Positions 32,168 through 40,918 of a DNA stretch of 64,000 bases are shown one piece after another. The stretch spans positions 3,162,001 through 3,226,000 of the forward strand of contig NZ_CP117849.1 in the NCBI RefSeq assembly GCF_026151165.2, written 5' to 3'. The stretch comes from Cryobacterium sp. SO2. Lineage in GTDB: Bacteria > Actinomycetota > Actinomycetes > Actinomycetales > Microbacteriaceae. Both the position numbers and the translations under genes were made by a program. The notes under the pieces were generated by a model that searched no databases, was not told the DNA's origin, and was given only the letters and a program-made list of their open reading frames with translations. Numbering within the stretch: position 1 is the stretch's first letter; every line of letters begins with the position of its first letter.

Positions 32168-33715
32168 ATGCTCCACGTGACCACTCGCACCACCGGGCCT
32201 GACCGGCCCGAGAACTCGTCCGCGCAGTCCGGTGCCGCCGTGCACCACACCGGGCACGACGAAACTCCGCTCGAGCGCATCGACGACGCCCTGAGCGTGC
32301 ACGAGGACCAGGGGCTGCACAAGGGCCTCAAGGCGCGGCACGTGCAGATGATCGCGATCGGCGGCGCCATCGGCACCGGCCTGTTCCTCGGTGCGGGCGG
32401 CCGGCTCGCCAGCGCCGGTCCTGCCCTGGTGTTCGTCTATGCCATCTGCGGCTTTTTCGCGTTCCTGATCCTCCGCGCGCTCGGCGAACTGGTGCTGCAC
32501 CGGCCTACCTCGGGATCCTTCGTGTCGTACGCCCGGGAGTTCTTCGGCGAGAAGACCGCGTTCGTGACCGGCTGGCTGTACTGGCTCAACTGGGTGATGA
32601 CCGCGATCGTGGACGTCACCGCGGTGGCGCTCTACATGAACTTCTTCGGCAAGTACTGGGCGCCCTTCGGCGACGTGCCGCAGTGGCTGTTCGCTCTGCT
32701 GGCCCTCGCCGTGGTGCTCGGCCTCAACCTGCTCTCGGTGAAGGTCTTCGGCGAGCTGGAGTTCTGGTTCGCGCTGATCAAGGTCGTCGCCATCGTGGTG
32801 TTCCTGCTGGTGGGCACCTGGATGGTCATCTTCGGCACCCCGGTTGAGGGCGCGACCGTGGGCTTCTCGCTCATCGCCGACAACGGCGGCTGGCTGCCCA
32901 ACGGCATCATCGCGTCGGTGCTCGTGGTGCAGGGCGTGGTGTTCGCCTACGCCTCGATCGAGCTGATCGGCACCGCCGCCGGCGAGACCGAGAATCCGGA
33001 GAAGGTGATGCCCAAGGCGATCAACACCGTCATCGTGCGCATCGCGGTCTTCTACGTCGGCTCGATCCTGCTGCTCTCGCTGTTGTTGCCGTACACGGCA
33101 TACGAAGCCGGGGTCAGCCCGTTCGTCACCTTCTTCGGCTCCATCGGAGTCGACGGCGTCGATGTGATCATGAACCTGGTGGTGCTCACCGCCGCGCTCT
33201 CGTCGCTGAACGCCGGCCTGTATTCCACCGGGCGCATCCTTCGTTCGATGTCGCTGGCCGGGTCTGCGCCCCGCTTCGCCGACAAGGTGAGTCGCAACGG
33301 GGTGCCGTTCGGCGGCATCCTGCTCACCGGTGTGGTCACCCTGCTCGGCGTGGGCCTGAACGCGATCGTGCCCGACGAAGCCTTCGAGATCGTGCTGAAC
33401 ATGGCCGCGATCGGCATCATCAGCGCGTGGGGCATGATCGTGCTCTGCCAGCTGCGGCTGCAGGCCTGGGCGAAGGCCGGCATCCTCACCCGGCCGACGT
33501 TCCGGATGCCCGGCGCCCCGTACACCGGCTACCTCACCCTGGTCTTCCTCGCCACGGTGCTCGTGCTGATGGCCTTCGACTGGCCCGTCGGCACACTCAC
33601 CATCAGCTCGCTCGGGCTCATCATCCCGGGGCTGGTCGTGGGCTGGTTCGCCTGCCGCGGCCGCATCCTCGAGATCGCGGCCGCCCGGCCGCCGCTGCCC
33701 ACCGCGAAGCGCTAG
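32168..33715 (+). CDS. ansP: L-asparagine permease (AnsP-type amino acid permease)
   Basis: A 515-residue APC-superfamily transporter with twelve predicted membrane helices. It closely resembles mycobacterial AnsP along its length: KGLKARHVQMIAIGGAIGTG (helix 1), ILRALGELVLHRPTSGSFVSY, EFFGEKTAFVTGWLYWLNW, VKVFGELEFWFALIKVVAI, VVLTAALSSLNAGLYSTGR and NMAAIGIISAWGMIVL. AnsP imports asparagine, a nitrogen source. ATG 32168 and GTG 32177 are both possible starts; neither has a strong ribosome site. It is divergent from the mrp operon. Confidence 0.88.
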   Translation: MLHVTTRTTGPDRPENSSAQSGAAVHHTGHDETPLERIDDALSVHEDQGLHKGLKARHVQMIAIGGAIGTGLFLGAGGRLASAGPALVFVYAICGFFAFLILRALGELVLHRPTSGSFVSYAREFFGEKTAFVTGWLYWLNWVMTAIVDVTAVALYMNFFGKYWAPFGDVPQWLFALLALAVVLGLNLLSVKVFGELEFWFALIKVVAIVVFLLVGTWMVIFGTPVEGATVGFSLIADNGGWLPNGIIASVLVVQGVVFAYASIELIGTAAGETENPEKVMPKAINTVIVRIAVFYVGSILLLSLLLPYTAYEAGVSPFVTFFGSIGVDGVDVIMNLVVLTAALSSLNAGLYSTGRILRSMSLAGSAPRFADKVSRNGVPFGGILLTGVVTLLGVGLNAIVPDEAFEIVLNMAAIGIISAWGMIVLCQLRLQAWAKAGILTRPTFRMPGAPYTGYLTLVFLATVLVLMAFDWPVGTLTISSLGLIIPGLVVGWFACRGRILEIAAARPPLPTAKR

Positions 33716-33733
33716 CCGGTCCCCGGCCGGCCC

Positions 33734-33801
33734 CAACTGTTCCCCGTCCGGACTTCTGCGCCCGGCACGCCAGACGCAGAAGTCCGCTTCGGCAACAGTT
33801 G
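33734..33801. repeat. Palindrome family D, copy 1
   Basis: AACTGTT ... AACAGTT outer arms and GGACTTCTGCG / CGCAGAAGTCCG inner arms. It lies between the convergent ansP and MFS genes and is likely a two-way terminator. Related copies lie at 40781 and 49942. Confidence 0.85.
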
Positions 33802-33823
33802 CGGCTGGCGGGCGCGGCGCGGG

Positions 33824-35089
33824 TCAGGCGCGGCGGCGGCGGATGACCAGGTCGCTGAGCAGCACGAGCGCCAGGGCCAGCAGCAGGATGCCCACGTAGA
33901 CCAGCGGCACCGTGCCCAGCCCCACCTGGCCCAGCAGGAGGGCGCCGAGGAATGCACCCAGGCCGATGCCCATGTTGAACGCGGTGGTGTACACGGCACT
34001 GGCGGTATCGCGGATGCGCACAGAGGCGGTCTGCAGCAACCGGGTCTGCAGCAGCGGCGGGAAGGTGCCGAACGCCAAGCCCCAGACCAGCAGGGCGCCG
34101 ATCGCGAGCGGCAGGGTGGCGGTGGAGAGGGCCAGCACGGTGACGCTGACGGCGCTCACCGACATCCCGAGCACCAGGCCCAGCTGCGGTCGCTTGCTGA
34201 ACACAACCCCGCTGATGAACAGGCCGGCGGCACCCGCGATGCCGTAGGCGAAGAGCAACGGCGCCACGGCGTCGCTGCCCACACCCATGTTCTCGCTGAG
34301 GAACGGCGCGATGTAGGTGTAGAAGGTGTAGTGCCCGATCATGGTGATCGCCGTGATGACGCAGACCAGCGCGACCGCGGCGATGGTGGGGTCGCGGGGA
34401 AGCTTGGCCGGCAGGGTGAGGGTTCCGGTGGCGGTCGTCACGGCGGCCGGACGCCTCGCGCCGTAGTGCTCGACCTTGGGCAGGAACCGCCAGATCACCA
34501 CGGCGCCGACGAGCATCAGCCCGGCCAGCACCACGAAGGAGAGCCGCCAGCCGAGCAGGTGGCCGAGGAAGGTGCCCAGTGGCACCCCGAAGACGAACGC
34601 GAGGGTGCCGCCGGCGATGGTGATCGACACCGCCCTGGCGATCTGGTCCTTGGGCACCAGGTGCGCCGAGTAGGCGCCGACGACGCCCCAGAACAGGCCG
34701 TGCGCCAGCCCGCCGATCACCCGGGAGATCACCACGAAGGTGTAGTCGGGGGCGAAAGCCGTGAGCACGTTGCTGAGCGCGAAGACTATGAGCACCATCA
34801 CGATGAGGCCGTGCCTGGGCATCCGTTTGGTGAGCAGGGCCAGCGGCGTGCTGGTGAGCACGACGGTGAACGCGAACCAGGACACGAGCAGGCCGACGTC
34901 GGACTGGCTGACGCCCAGGGAGTCGCTCATCTCCGGCAGCAGGCCGGTGGGCAGCATCTCGGAGGTGACCGAGAGGAAGACGGCGGCAGAGAGGGCGATC
35001 AGGCCGATCCAGGGGAACGGACCCGGCGGGGTGGTATCGGGGCGAGGCGCGGCGGTTGACGGCAGCGAGATGGGCGCGGTGAATGACAT
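33824..35089 (-). CDS. MFS transporter, DHA1-type exporter
   Basis: A 421-residue, twelve-helix major facilitator. The N-terminal half contains SVTSEMLPTGLLPEMSDSLGVSQS (a pattern of the AraJ/sugar-efflux/chloramphenicol-exporter branch, given here in two blocks around residue 42) and the loop motif TKRMPRHGLI. ARVIGG-type helix 4 appears as SRVIGGLAHGLFWGVVGAYSA. These proteins export drugs or arabinose-like sugars by proton antiport; the substrate here is unknown. It is a single gene convergent with ansP. Confidence 0.88.
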   Translation of the reverse strand: MSFTAPISLPSTAAPRPDTTPPGPFPWIGLIALSAAVFLSVTSEMLPTGLLPEMSDSLGVSQSDVGLLVSWFAFTVVLTSTPLALLTKRMPRHGLIVMVLIVFALSNVLTAFAPDYTFVVISRVIGGLAHGLFWGVVGAYSAHLVPKDQIARAVSITIAGGTLAFVFGVPLGTFLGHLLGWRLSFVVLAGLMLVGAVVIWRFLPKVEHYGARRPAAVTTATGTLTLPAKLPRDPTIAAVALVCVITAITMIGHYTFYTYIAPFLSENMGVGSDAVAPLLFAYGIAGAAGLFISGVVFSKRPQLGLVLGMSVSAVSVTVLALSTATLPLAIGALLVWGLAFGTFPPLLQTRLLQTASVRIRDTASAVYTTAFNMGIGLGAFLGALLLGQVGLGTVPLVYVGILLLALALVLLSDLVIRRRRA

Positions 35090-35229
35090 GGGTGCTGTGG
35101 CTCACAGACAGGGGCCCGCTCGCCCGGAGTGCCAGCGGCTGTCACGGCTGGTTGTGCGGGGGTGTTCGAGCGGTGCGCGCCGACGTGCGCGCCCGGGGCC
35201 GCGCGAAAATCCGCCGACCAGGGACCAGC

Positions 35230-35466
35230 CTAGCCGGATACCTGCTCGAGTGAGGGGTATGCCCAGCGCAACCAGCCGATCGGCAGCCCGCTGTGCTCGG
35301 CGAGGGCCTGATGGGTGGGCGCCCGCCCGCCTAACCGGCCGCGGAGTTCCTGCAGCCCGGCGACCACCGCGGCCTCCCGGCGCGCCTGCCGCTCGCTGCG
35401 CCGCAGCCCGGGTTCCCGTTTGGGCGCGGGGGTCTGGCGGGGATCGGCGGTCTGTTTCCAGTGCAC
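35230..35466 (-). CDS. Small basic protein with possible helix-turn-helix
   Basis: A 78-residue protein beginning with GTG seven bases after the riboflavin kinase stop, so the two are probably cotranscribed. The first half is Arg/Lys-rich. The second half (APTHQALAEHSGLPIGWLRW, residues about 49-68) has the spacing of a helix-turn-helix, with a turn at SGLP. No family recognised. If real it may be a small DNA-binding partner. Codon usage agrees with a genuine gene but confidence is moderate. Confidence 0.5.
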   Translation of the reverse strand: MHWKQTADPRQTPAPKREPGLRRSERQARREAAVVAGLQELRGRLGGRAPTHQALAEHSGLPIGWLRWAYPSLEQVSG

Positions 35467-35473
35467 AGACAGC

Positions 35474-35905
35474 TCAGGCCGCGGCGCTGGCCCCGGCGGC
35501 GTACCAGTCGCGGGTGTTTTGCACGTCCACGGCGAGCTGGTCGACGAGGGCCGGGGTGTCGACGAACGCCACCTCGGCGCGCAGGAAGAGGCGCAACTCC
35601 ACGTTCAGCTCCTGCCCGTACAGGTCGCCGGCGAAGTCCAGCAGGTGGGCTTCGAGCAGCGGATGGCCGGCGTCGCCGTAGTAGGTCGGCCGGGTGCCCA
35701 CCGAGATCGCGGCCAGCACACCCTCTGCGGGCAGCGCGTCGCCGCGCACGATGCCGGCCCAGATGCCGGAGTGCGCCAGGAGGTCCGGTACCTCGATGTT
35801 CGCGGTGGGAAACCCGATCACCCGTCCCCAGGCGTTGCCGTGGATGACGGTTCCGGTGATCGTCGTCGGCCGAGTGTCGGTGGCCCGCAAGCATCCGTCT
35901 GTCAT
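35474..35905 (-). CDS. Stand-alone riboflavin kinase domain protein
   Basis: A 143-residue flavokinase domain that phosphorylates riboflavin to FMN with ATP. The hallmark PTAN motif sits in GRVIGFPTANIEV near residue 32, preceded by GTVIHGNAWG. The catalytic-type region is LLEAHLLDFAGDLYGQELNVEL near residue 90 with the conserved Glu-His. Bacterial riboflavin kinase is normally the C-terminal half of bifunctional RibF; here the FAD synthetase half is absent. A GGAAGG ribosome site lies before the ATG. It may supplement RibF or make FMN only. Confidence 0.85.
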   Translation of the reverse strand: MTDGCLRATDTRPTTITGTVIHGNAWGRVIGFPTANIEVPDLLAHSGIWAGIVRGDALPAEGVLAAISVGTRPTYYGDAGHPLLEAHLLDFAGDLYGQELNVELRLFLRAEVAFVDTPALVDQLAVDVQNTRDWYAAGASAAA

Positions 35906-35971
35906 GTGTTTCTGCCTTCCACGTCGGGGTCTCGGCAGCGATCCTGCCGACTGCTATCTCAGCATCCGCGA

Positions 35972-35987
35972 GTTTCGGTCACGAAAC
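35972..35987. promoter_or_regulatory. Inverted repeat in the riboflavin kinase/purU divergent region
   Basis: GTTTCG-GTCA-CGAAAC, perfect six-base arms, 67 bases from the riboflavin kinase start and 121 bases from purU. It is an operator candidate for an unidentified regulator. Confidence 0.35.
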
Positions 35988-36095
35988 CATTTGATTGCCG
36001 GTTTGTTGCGCCGGTTTACGCTCCCCGGATCCGGCTCGGGGCGGGGCAAGGCCGCCCACAACGCCGTCGCACACGAGCGGGTGCGGCGGGGCCGG

Positions 36096-36101
36096 TACTC
36101 T
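36096..36101 (+). promoter_or_regulatory. Leaderless -10 element of purU
   Basis: TACTCT, six bases before the ATG at 36108. Confidence 0.6.
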
Positions 36102-36107
36102 GGTGCC

Positions 36108-36983
36108 ATGAACACCAGCTCCTCGATGCCCGCCCACCATCACCACCTGGTCGTCACCCTGGTCTGCCCCGACCAGCCCGGCATCGTGCACGCCGTCAGC
36201 GGCGCCATCGTTGAATCCCGCGGCAACATCACCGAGAGCCAACAGTTCTCCAGCGCCGACACCGGTCGCTTCTTCATTCGCCTGCAGGTGGAATCGCCCG
36301 CGAACCGGGAGGAGCTGCAGGCCGCTCTCGCCCCGATCATCGAGCGGTACGCGATGGCTTCCGTCATCGACGTCGTCGGCCGCCCGTTGCGCACCCTGGT
36401 GCTCGCGTCCACGGCCGGGCACTGCGTGAACGACCTCCTGTTCCGCCAGCGCGGCGGACAGCTGGCCGTCGAGGTTCCCCTGGTGCTCAGCAACCACGGC
36501 ACCCTGCGCGACCTGGTCGGCTTCTACGGGGTGCCGTTCGAGGCGCTGCCCATCACGGATGCCGCCAGCAAGGCCGCGTTCGAGGCGCGCGTGGTCGAGG
36601 CCGTGGAAGAGAACGACATCGAGCTCGTGGTGCTGGCCCGGTACATGCAGATCCTCTCCCCCGAACTCTGCGCCTACCTGGAGGGTCGGGCGATCAACAT
36701 CCACCACTCCTTCCTGCCCGGCTTCAAGGGCGCCAACCCGTACAAGCAGGCGCATGCCCGCGGTGTGAAGCTCATCGGCGCCACGGCGCACTTCGTCACG
36801 AGCGACCTGGACGAAGGCCCGATCATCGAGCAGAACGTGGTGCGTGTCGACCATTCCCGCACACCGGCGGAGCTCGTCGCGATCGGTCAGGACGAGGAGA
36901 GCCGCACCCTCACTCAGGCCGTGAAGTGGTTCGCCGAGAACCGGGTGCTGCTCGACGGAGCGCGCACCATCATCTTCAAGTAG
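36108..36983 (+). CDS. purU: Formyltetrahydrofolate deformylase
   Basis: Hydrolyses 10-formyl-THF to formate and THF, balancing the one-carbon pool. The 291-residue protein has an N-terminal ACT domain (residues about 12-85, VTLVCPDQPGIVHAVSGAIVE), which in E. coli mediates methionine/glycine control, and a C-terminal formyltransferase domain. The catalytic Asn-His-Asp set is visible in AINIHHSFLPGFKGANPY near residue 205 and in TSDLDEGPIIEQ near residue 237. It is leaderless and monocistronic, or leads into the small DUF2568 gene 21 bases on. Confidence 0.96.
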   Translation: MNTSSSMPAHHHHLVVTLVCPDQPGIVHAVSGAIVESRGNITESQQFSSADTGRFFIRLQVESPANREELQAALAPIIERYAMASVIDVVGRPLRTLVLASTAGHCVNDLLFRQRGGQLAVEVPLVLSNHGTLRDLVGFYGVPFEALPITDAASKAAFEARVVEAVEENDIELVVLARYMQILSPELCAYLEGRAINIHHSFLPGFKGANPYKQAHARGVKLIGATAHFVTSDLDEGPIIEQNVVRVDHSRTPAELVAIGQDEESRTLTQAVKWFAENRVLLDGARTIIFK

Positions 36984-36992
36984 CCCGGTCGG

Positions 36993-36998
36993 TAGGAT
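36993..36998 (+). promoter_or_regulatory. Leaderless -10 element of the DUF2568 gene
   Basis: TAGGAT, six bases before the GTG at 37005, immediately after the purU stop codon. Confidence 0.6.
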
Positions 36999-37004
36999 TG
37001 CTGG

Positions 37005-37364
37005 GTGAACGACACCCGCCCCACCCCTGTCATCGGCGCCAACGACATCCTGCGTTTTGTGCTCGAACTGTTCGCCTTTGTGAGCCTGGCGCTCTGGGGG
37101 TTCCTGGCGTGGCCGCTGCCGTGGCCGGGCATCCTGGTGGGCATCCTCGCGCCGGCGTTCGCGATCGTGGTGTGGGCCCTGTTCCGCTCCCCCAAGGCCG
37201 TGTTCAGGCTCGACCCGTTCGGCAAGGCGATCGTGGAGATCTTCGTGTTCGGGGCGGCCGCCCTGGCCTGGTGGGACCTCGGCCAGCCGATCGTGGCCGG
37301 CGTCTTCGCCGTGATCGCCACGGTCAGCGGCGTCATCTCCGGCCGCAAGGAGATCGGCGCCTGA
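37005..37364 (+). CDS. YrdB/DUF2568 family membrane protein
   Basis: A 119-residue integral membrane protein with four predicted helices (about residues 15-38, 42-62, 76-90 and 93-110). Family pattern: LRFVLELFAFVSLALWGFLAW near residue 16 and RLDPFGKAIVEIFVFGAAALA near residue 69. Function unknown. GTG start 21 bases after purU, with its own leaderless -10, so it may be expressed independently. Confidence 0.85.
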   Translation: MNDTRPTPVIGANDILRFVLELFAFVSLALWGFLAWPLPWPGILVGILAPAFAIVVWALFRSPKAVFRLDPFGKAIVEIFVFGAAALAWWDLGQPIVAGVFAVIATVSGVISGRKEIGA

Positions 37365-37405
37365 CCCGGCCTTCCTCCCGCCCTCGGAGTGGGCCGGAGG
37401 ACAGC

Positions 37406-38665
37406 TCAGCGGTCGAGGGGCTCGGTGACCGGGGGCTGCGCGGCGGGCTTCGCCGGCAGGCCGGCAGGCATCCGGGTGGCGTAGAGCGAGGTGGCCACGA
37501 AGAGTAGGCCACCGAGCAGGAACGCAGCCGGGTACGACACCGTGTCGGCGAGCAGGCCGGCCACGAGCGGGCCGACGATGGCGCCGAAGTCGGAGAACAT
37601 CGAGAAGATCGCCACCGGGCGGCCTCCCGCGGTGCCGGCCACGTCGCCGACGGATGCCGCCGGCGCGGTGCCCATGAACGCCGCGGCAACGCCGTAGACG
37701 CAGAGCAGCACCGTGAGCAGCACGATGTTCGGGGCGAACGGGATCGCCGTGATCGTGACCGCCGCCACCAGGAACGCCCCGATGATGGCGGGTTTGCGGC
37801 CGACGGTGTCGACGAACCTGGATGCCGGCGCGAGAGCGAGGGCCTGGGCGACGGCGGCGATCGCGAAGGCGATGCCGGTCCAGGAACTCGGGCCCTTGAG
37901 AACCTCGACGACCAGCACCGGCACGAGGGCGCCGCGCACCCCGAACGACGACCAGCCCTGCGAGAAGTTCGCCAGGCAGGCGGCGCGGAACCGGCTGTCG
38001 CGCAAAACCGTGCGAAGCGGCAGCAACGGGGTCGGGGCGCCCGTCGGGCCGGAGCCCGCACGAATGGCCGGCTGCAGCATCACCAGGCCGATCAGGCCGG
38101 CCACGGCGAGGGTGCCGGCGTAGAAGAAGAACGGCGCGGTCAGCGAGATGGTGGCGAGCAGGCCGCCGAGCGCCGGCCCGGCCATGCCGCCGATGAGGAA
38201 GCCGCCCTGGTAGAAGCCCACGGCGCGGCCGCGGATGCCCGGAGCGGTGGTGCGTAGCAGCAGCGTCATCGCGGCGACCGAGAACATCGCGGAGCCGATG
38301 CCGCCGGCGCCGCGCAGCAGCAACAGCTGCGGGTAGCTGCCGGCGATGCCGACCAGGCCGCTGGAGACGGCGACGATGCCTATGCCCACCGCCAGGACGG
38401 TGCGTTCGCCGGCCCAGTCGATGAGCTTGCCGCAGACCGGGCTGGCGATGAAACGCATCAGAGCGAACGCCGACACCACGGCGCCGATCTCCAGGTTGCC
38501 CACGCCGAAGCTCTTGACGTAGACCGGCAGCACGGGAACCACCACGCCGAAGCCCACCATGACGAAGAAGGCGATGACTCCGAGAACGTACACGTCCCGG
38601 CCGAGCCGCGGTTCGTCGGCCGATCGGAGGCGGGTGGACCCGAACGGGAAACGGAGGCGGCGCAT
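37406..38665 (-). CDS. MFS transporter
   Basis: A 419-residue major facilitator with twelve predicted helices. The loop 2-3 motif is GKLIDWAGERTVLAVG near residue 62 and helix 4 contains LLLRGAGGIGSAMFSVAAMTLL. Helix 5-6 has GRAVGFYQGGFLIGGMAGPALGG, the pattern of drug and multi-substrate exporters. The substrate is unknown. The start at 38665 has GGAGGG touching the ATG, too close to work as a ribosome site; TATTCT six bases upstream indicates a leaderless transcript instead. Confidence 0.88.
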   Translation of the reverse strand: MRRLRFPFGSTRLRSADEPRLGRDVYVLGVIAFFVMVGFGVVVPVLPVYVKSFGVGNLEIGAVVSAFALMRFIASPVCGKLIDWAGERTVLAVGIGIVAVSSGLVGIAGSYPQLLLLRGAGGIGSAMFSVAAMTLLLRTTAPGIRGRAVGFYQGGFLIGGMAGPALGGLLATISLTAPFFFYAGTLAVAGLIGLVMLQPAIRAGSGPTGAPTPLLPLRTVLRDSRFRAACLANFSQGWSSFGVRGALVPVLVVEVLKGPSSWTGIAFAIAAVAQALALAPASRFVDTVGRKPAIIGAFLVAAVTITAIPFAPNIVLLTVLLCVYGVAAAFMGTAPAASVGDVAGTAGGRPVAIFSMFSDFGAIVGPLVAGLLADTVSYPAAFLLGGLLFVATSLYATRMPAGLPAKPAAQPPVTEPLDR

Positions 38666-38671
38666 CCCTCC

Positions 38672-38677
38672 AGAATA
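38672..38677 (-). promoter_or_regulatory. Leaderless -10 element of the MFS gene
   Basis: TATTCT on the minus strand, six bases before the ATG at 38665. Confidence 0.6.
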
Positions 38678-38763
38678 TGCCGTCTGGGTGGCCGGCCCCG
38701 CCGGGCGGCGTCGGCTGCGGGCGCCTCCGTCGGCATCCGGCAACGACGGCTGGGTGTACCCGC

Positions 38764-40659
38764 TCAGCGGCTGGGCACCGGCTGGGTGGCCGCCGGCACC
38801 CGCGCGGCCACACCGCGGGCGCGCACATCGCGGCGCCCGCCGATGGCCCGCAGCGCGTTCAGGATCGTGGCCAGGTCGACGAGCTCCTGCAGCAGGGCGC
38901 CGACCGTGGCGGGGATCAGCCCGAACGCGGCGACGAGCATCAGACCGACGCTCAGGGCGATGCCCAGCCAGATGCTCTGCAGGGCGATGCGCACGGTGTC
39001 CCGGCCGATGCCCACGGCCCGGGCGGCGCGGGACAGGTCATCGAGCAGGATCACCGCATCCGCCGACTCGCTGGCCGCCGTGGCTCCCTTCGCGCCCATG
39101 GCGATGCCCACATCGGCAACCGCCAGCACCGGGGCGTCGTTGACGCCGTCGCCGACCATGATCACCGGGCGTTCCCGGATGGCGCGCACGGCGTCGACCT
39201 TGTCGGCGGGCAGGCAGTCGGCGCGCACCCTGGTGATGCCCACAAGCCGGGCGATGTGGTTGGCGGTCGGCCGGGCGTCGCCGGTGAGCATCACCGATTC
39301 GTGTACGCCGAGCCGGTCCAGGGCCTGCACGGTGGCGCGGGCGTTGTCGCGCACCTGGTCACCGGCCACGATGCAGCCGGCGTACTGGCCGTCGACGGCG
39401 AGGTAGATGGCGAGTTCACCGCCGGCCAGCTCGGCCGGGTAGGCATCCGGGGCGTGCTCGGCCACGAAGGCCAGCTTGCCCACGATCACCTCCTGGGCGC
39501 CGAACCGGGCGGTCACACCGTGCGCGGGCACCTCCACGGCCGTCTCGGTGCGCAACAGCGTCAGGTCGCGCATCTCCGCGGCCGTGACGACGGATGCGGC
39601 GAGCACGTGCGACGAATACTGCTCGGCCGACGCCGCCAGGGTGAGCAGCTCGTTCTCGGTGTACGGCGGTTCGGGGCAGACCCTGGCGATGGTGGGCGCA
39701 CCGTAGGTGAGGGTGCCGGTCTTGTCGAAGACCACGGTGCGGGCCCGGGCGAGCATCTCCAACACCCCGCCGCCCTTGACGATGATGCCGTTGCGGGCGG
39801 CCCGGCTCATGCCGCCCATGAACGCCACCGGTGCGGCGAGGAGCAGAGGGCACGGCGTGGCGACGACGAGCACCTCGGCGAACCGGACGGGGTCGCCGGA
39901 GACGAACCAGGCGATGCCGGCGACGAGCAGTGCCACGACGGTGAACGGCACGGCGTACCGGTCGGCGAGGCGCACGACGGGGGCCTTGCTGGCCGAGGCC
40001 TCGGCCACGAGCGCCACGATCTGCTGGAACTGGCTGTCGGCGGCCAGGGCCGTGGCGCGCACCGTTGCGGCCGCCTGGCCGTTGATCGACCCGCTGAGCA
40101 CCGGGTCGCCGGCGCGACGTTCGACGGGCAGGCTCTCCCCGGTGAGCGACGATTCGTCGAACGCGGCGCTCTCCGAGACCAGGTCGGCGTCGACGGGCAC
40201 GATCTCCGACGGCCGCACCAGCAGCACGTCCCCGACCTGCACCAGGGTCGCGGGGATGTCCTCCACCTCCGACGAGCCGTCCCGCAGCAGGTGCGCCACC
40301 TGCGGGGCCCGGTCGAGCAGTGACGTCAGCTCCCGCTGGGCGCGCCCAGCGGCGTAGTCCTCGAGGGCGGCTCCGCCCGAGAGCATCAGCACGATGAGCA
40401 GGGTGGCCACGTACTCGCCCACGAGGATCGTGGCGATGATGGCCATGATCGCCAGCAGGTCGACACCGAACGAGCCCTGGCGCATCCGCTTGACCATGCC
40501 GACACCCTGGATGCCGGCCACGACCAGGCCGAGGCCGGAAAACAGCCACTGCACCGCCAGCGGCAGCCCGAGCGCCCAGAGCACCAGGCCGATCAGGCCG
40601 ATCAGAATGGTTGCCGCCACAACCGGATACCGGCGGAATGCTCCCGTGAGCGTGGACAT
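38764..40659 (-). CDS. Heavy-metal P1B-type ATPase
   Basis: A 631-residue metal-exporting P-type ATPase. Motifs in order: TGES in SSLTGESLPVE (actuator, near residue 140), the membrane metal-site TPCPLLLAAPVAF (near residue 262), phosphorylation site DKTGTLTYG (near residue 305), and the hinge MVGDGVNDAPVLA (near residue 530). There is no N-terminal CxxC metal domain. The nucleotide-domain SxHP-type motif appears as SSHVLAAS, without the Pro. The TPCP rather than CPC membrane motif suggests a divalent ion other than copper, but the metal is not certain. A weak leaderless -10 (GACAAT) lies six bases before the ATG. Confidence 0.92.
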   Translation of the reverse strand: MSTLTGAFRRYPVVAATILIGLIGLVLWALGLPLAVQWLFSGLGLVVAGIQGVGMVKRMRQGSFGVDLLAIMAIIATILVGEYVATLLIVLMLSGGAALEDYAAGRAQRELTSLLDRAPQVAHLLRDGSSEVEDIPATLVQVGDVLLVRPSEIVPVDADLVSESAAFDESSLTGESLPVERRAGDPVLSGSINGQAAATVRATALAADSQFQQIVALVAEASASKAPVVRLADRYAVPFTVVALLVAGIAWFVSGDPVRFAEVLVVATPCPLLLAAPVAFMGGMSRAARNGIIVKGGGVLEMLARARTVVFDKTGTLTYGAPTIARVCPEPPYTENELLTLAASAEQYSSHVLAASVVTAAEMRDLTLLRTETAVEVPAHGVTARFGAQEVIVGKLAFVAEHAPDAYPAELAGGELAIYLAVDGQYAGCIVAGDQVRDNARATVQALDRLGVHESVMLTGDARPTANHIARLVGITRVRADCLPADKVDAVRAIRERPVIMVGDGVNDAPVLAVADVGIAMGAKGATAASESADAVILLDDLSRAARAVGIGRDTVRIALQSIWLGIALSVGLMLVAAFGLIPATVGALLQELVDLATILNALRAIGGRRDVRARGVAARVPAATQPVPSR

Positions 40660-40665
40660 GGCTCC

Positions 40666-40671
40666 ATTGTC
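40666..40671 (-). promoter_or_regulatory. Weak leaderless -10 of the P-type ATPase gene
   Basis: GACAAT on the minus strand, six bases before the ATG at 40659; one position departs from TANNNT. Confidence 0.35.
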
Positions 40672-40780
40672 GCCTCGGATGCGCGTGCGCACCAGCAAGG
40701 AAAGCCTCCCCTTGTCGGCCCGCCCGAGGCTAACTGTGCCCGGTGCGGCGCCCGCGGCATCCGGCCACGCATCCGGCCAG

Positions 40781-40846
40781 AACTGTTCCCGAAGCGGACT
40801 TCTGCGTCCCGCACACCGGACGCAGAAGTCCGCCCGGGCAACAGGT
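40781..40846. repeat. Palindrome family D, copy 2
   Basis: AACTGTTCCCG ... GGACTTCTGCG and CGCAGAAGTCCGC ... GGCAACAG. It lies between the start of the ATPase gene and the icd terminator. Confidence 0.85.
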
Positions 40847-40855
40847 GGGCGCAGA

Positions 40856-40884
40856 AAAGGCCCCGCCGGCTGGGCGGGGCCTTT
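40856..40884 (-). terminator. Intrinsic terminator after icd
   Basis: AAAGGCCCCGCC and GGCGGGGCCTTT form perfect twelve-base arms around a five-base loop, 35 bases after the icd stop. The A/T ends make it terminator-like on both strands. Confidence 0.85.
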
Positions 40885-40918
40885 CAGTGCGGGCCCGGTC
40901 GGGCTCGGTGCGGGCGGA

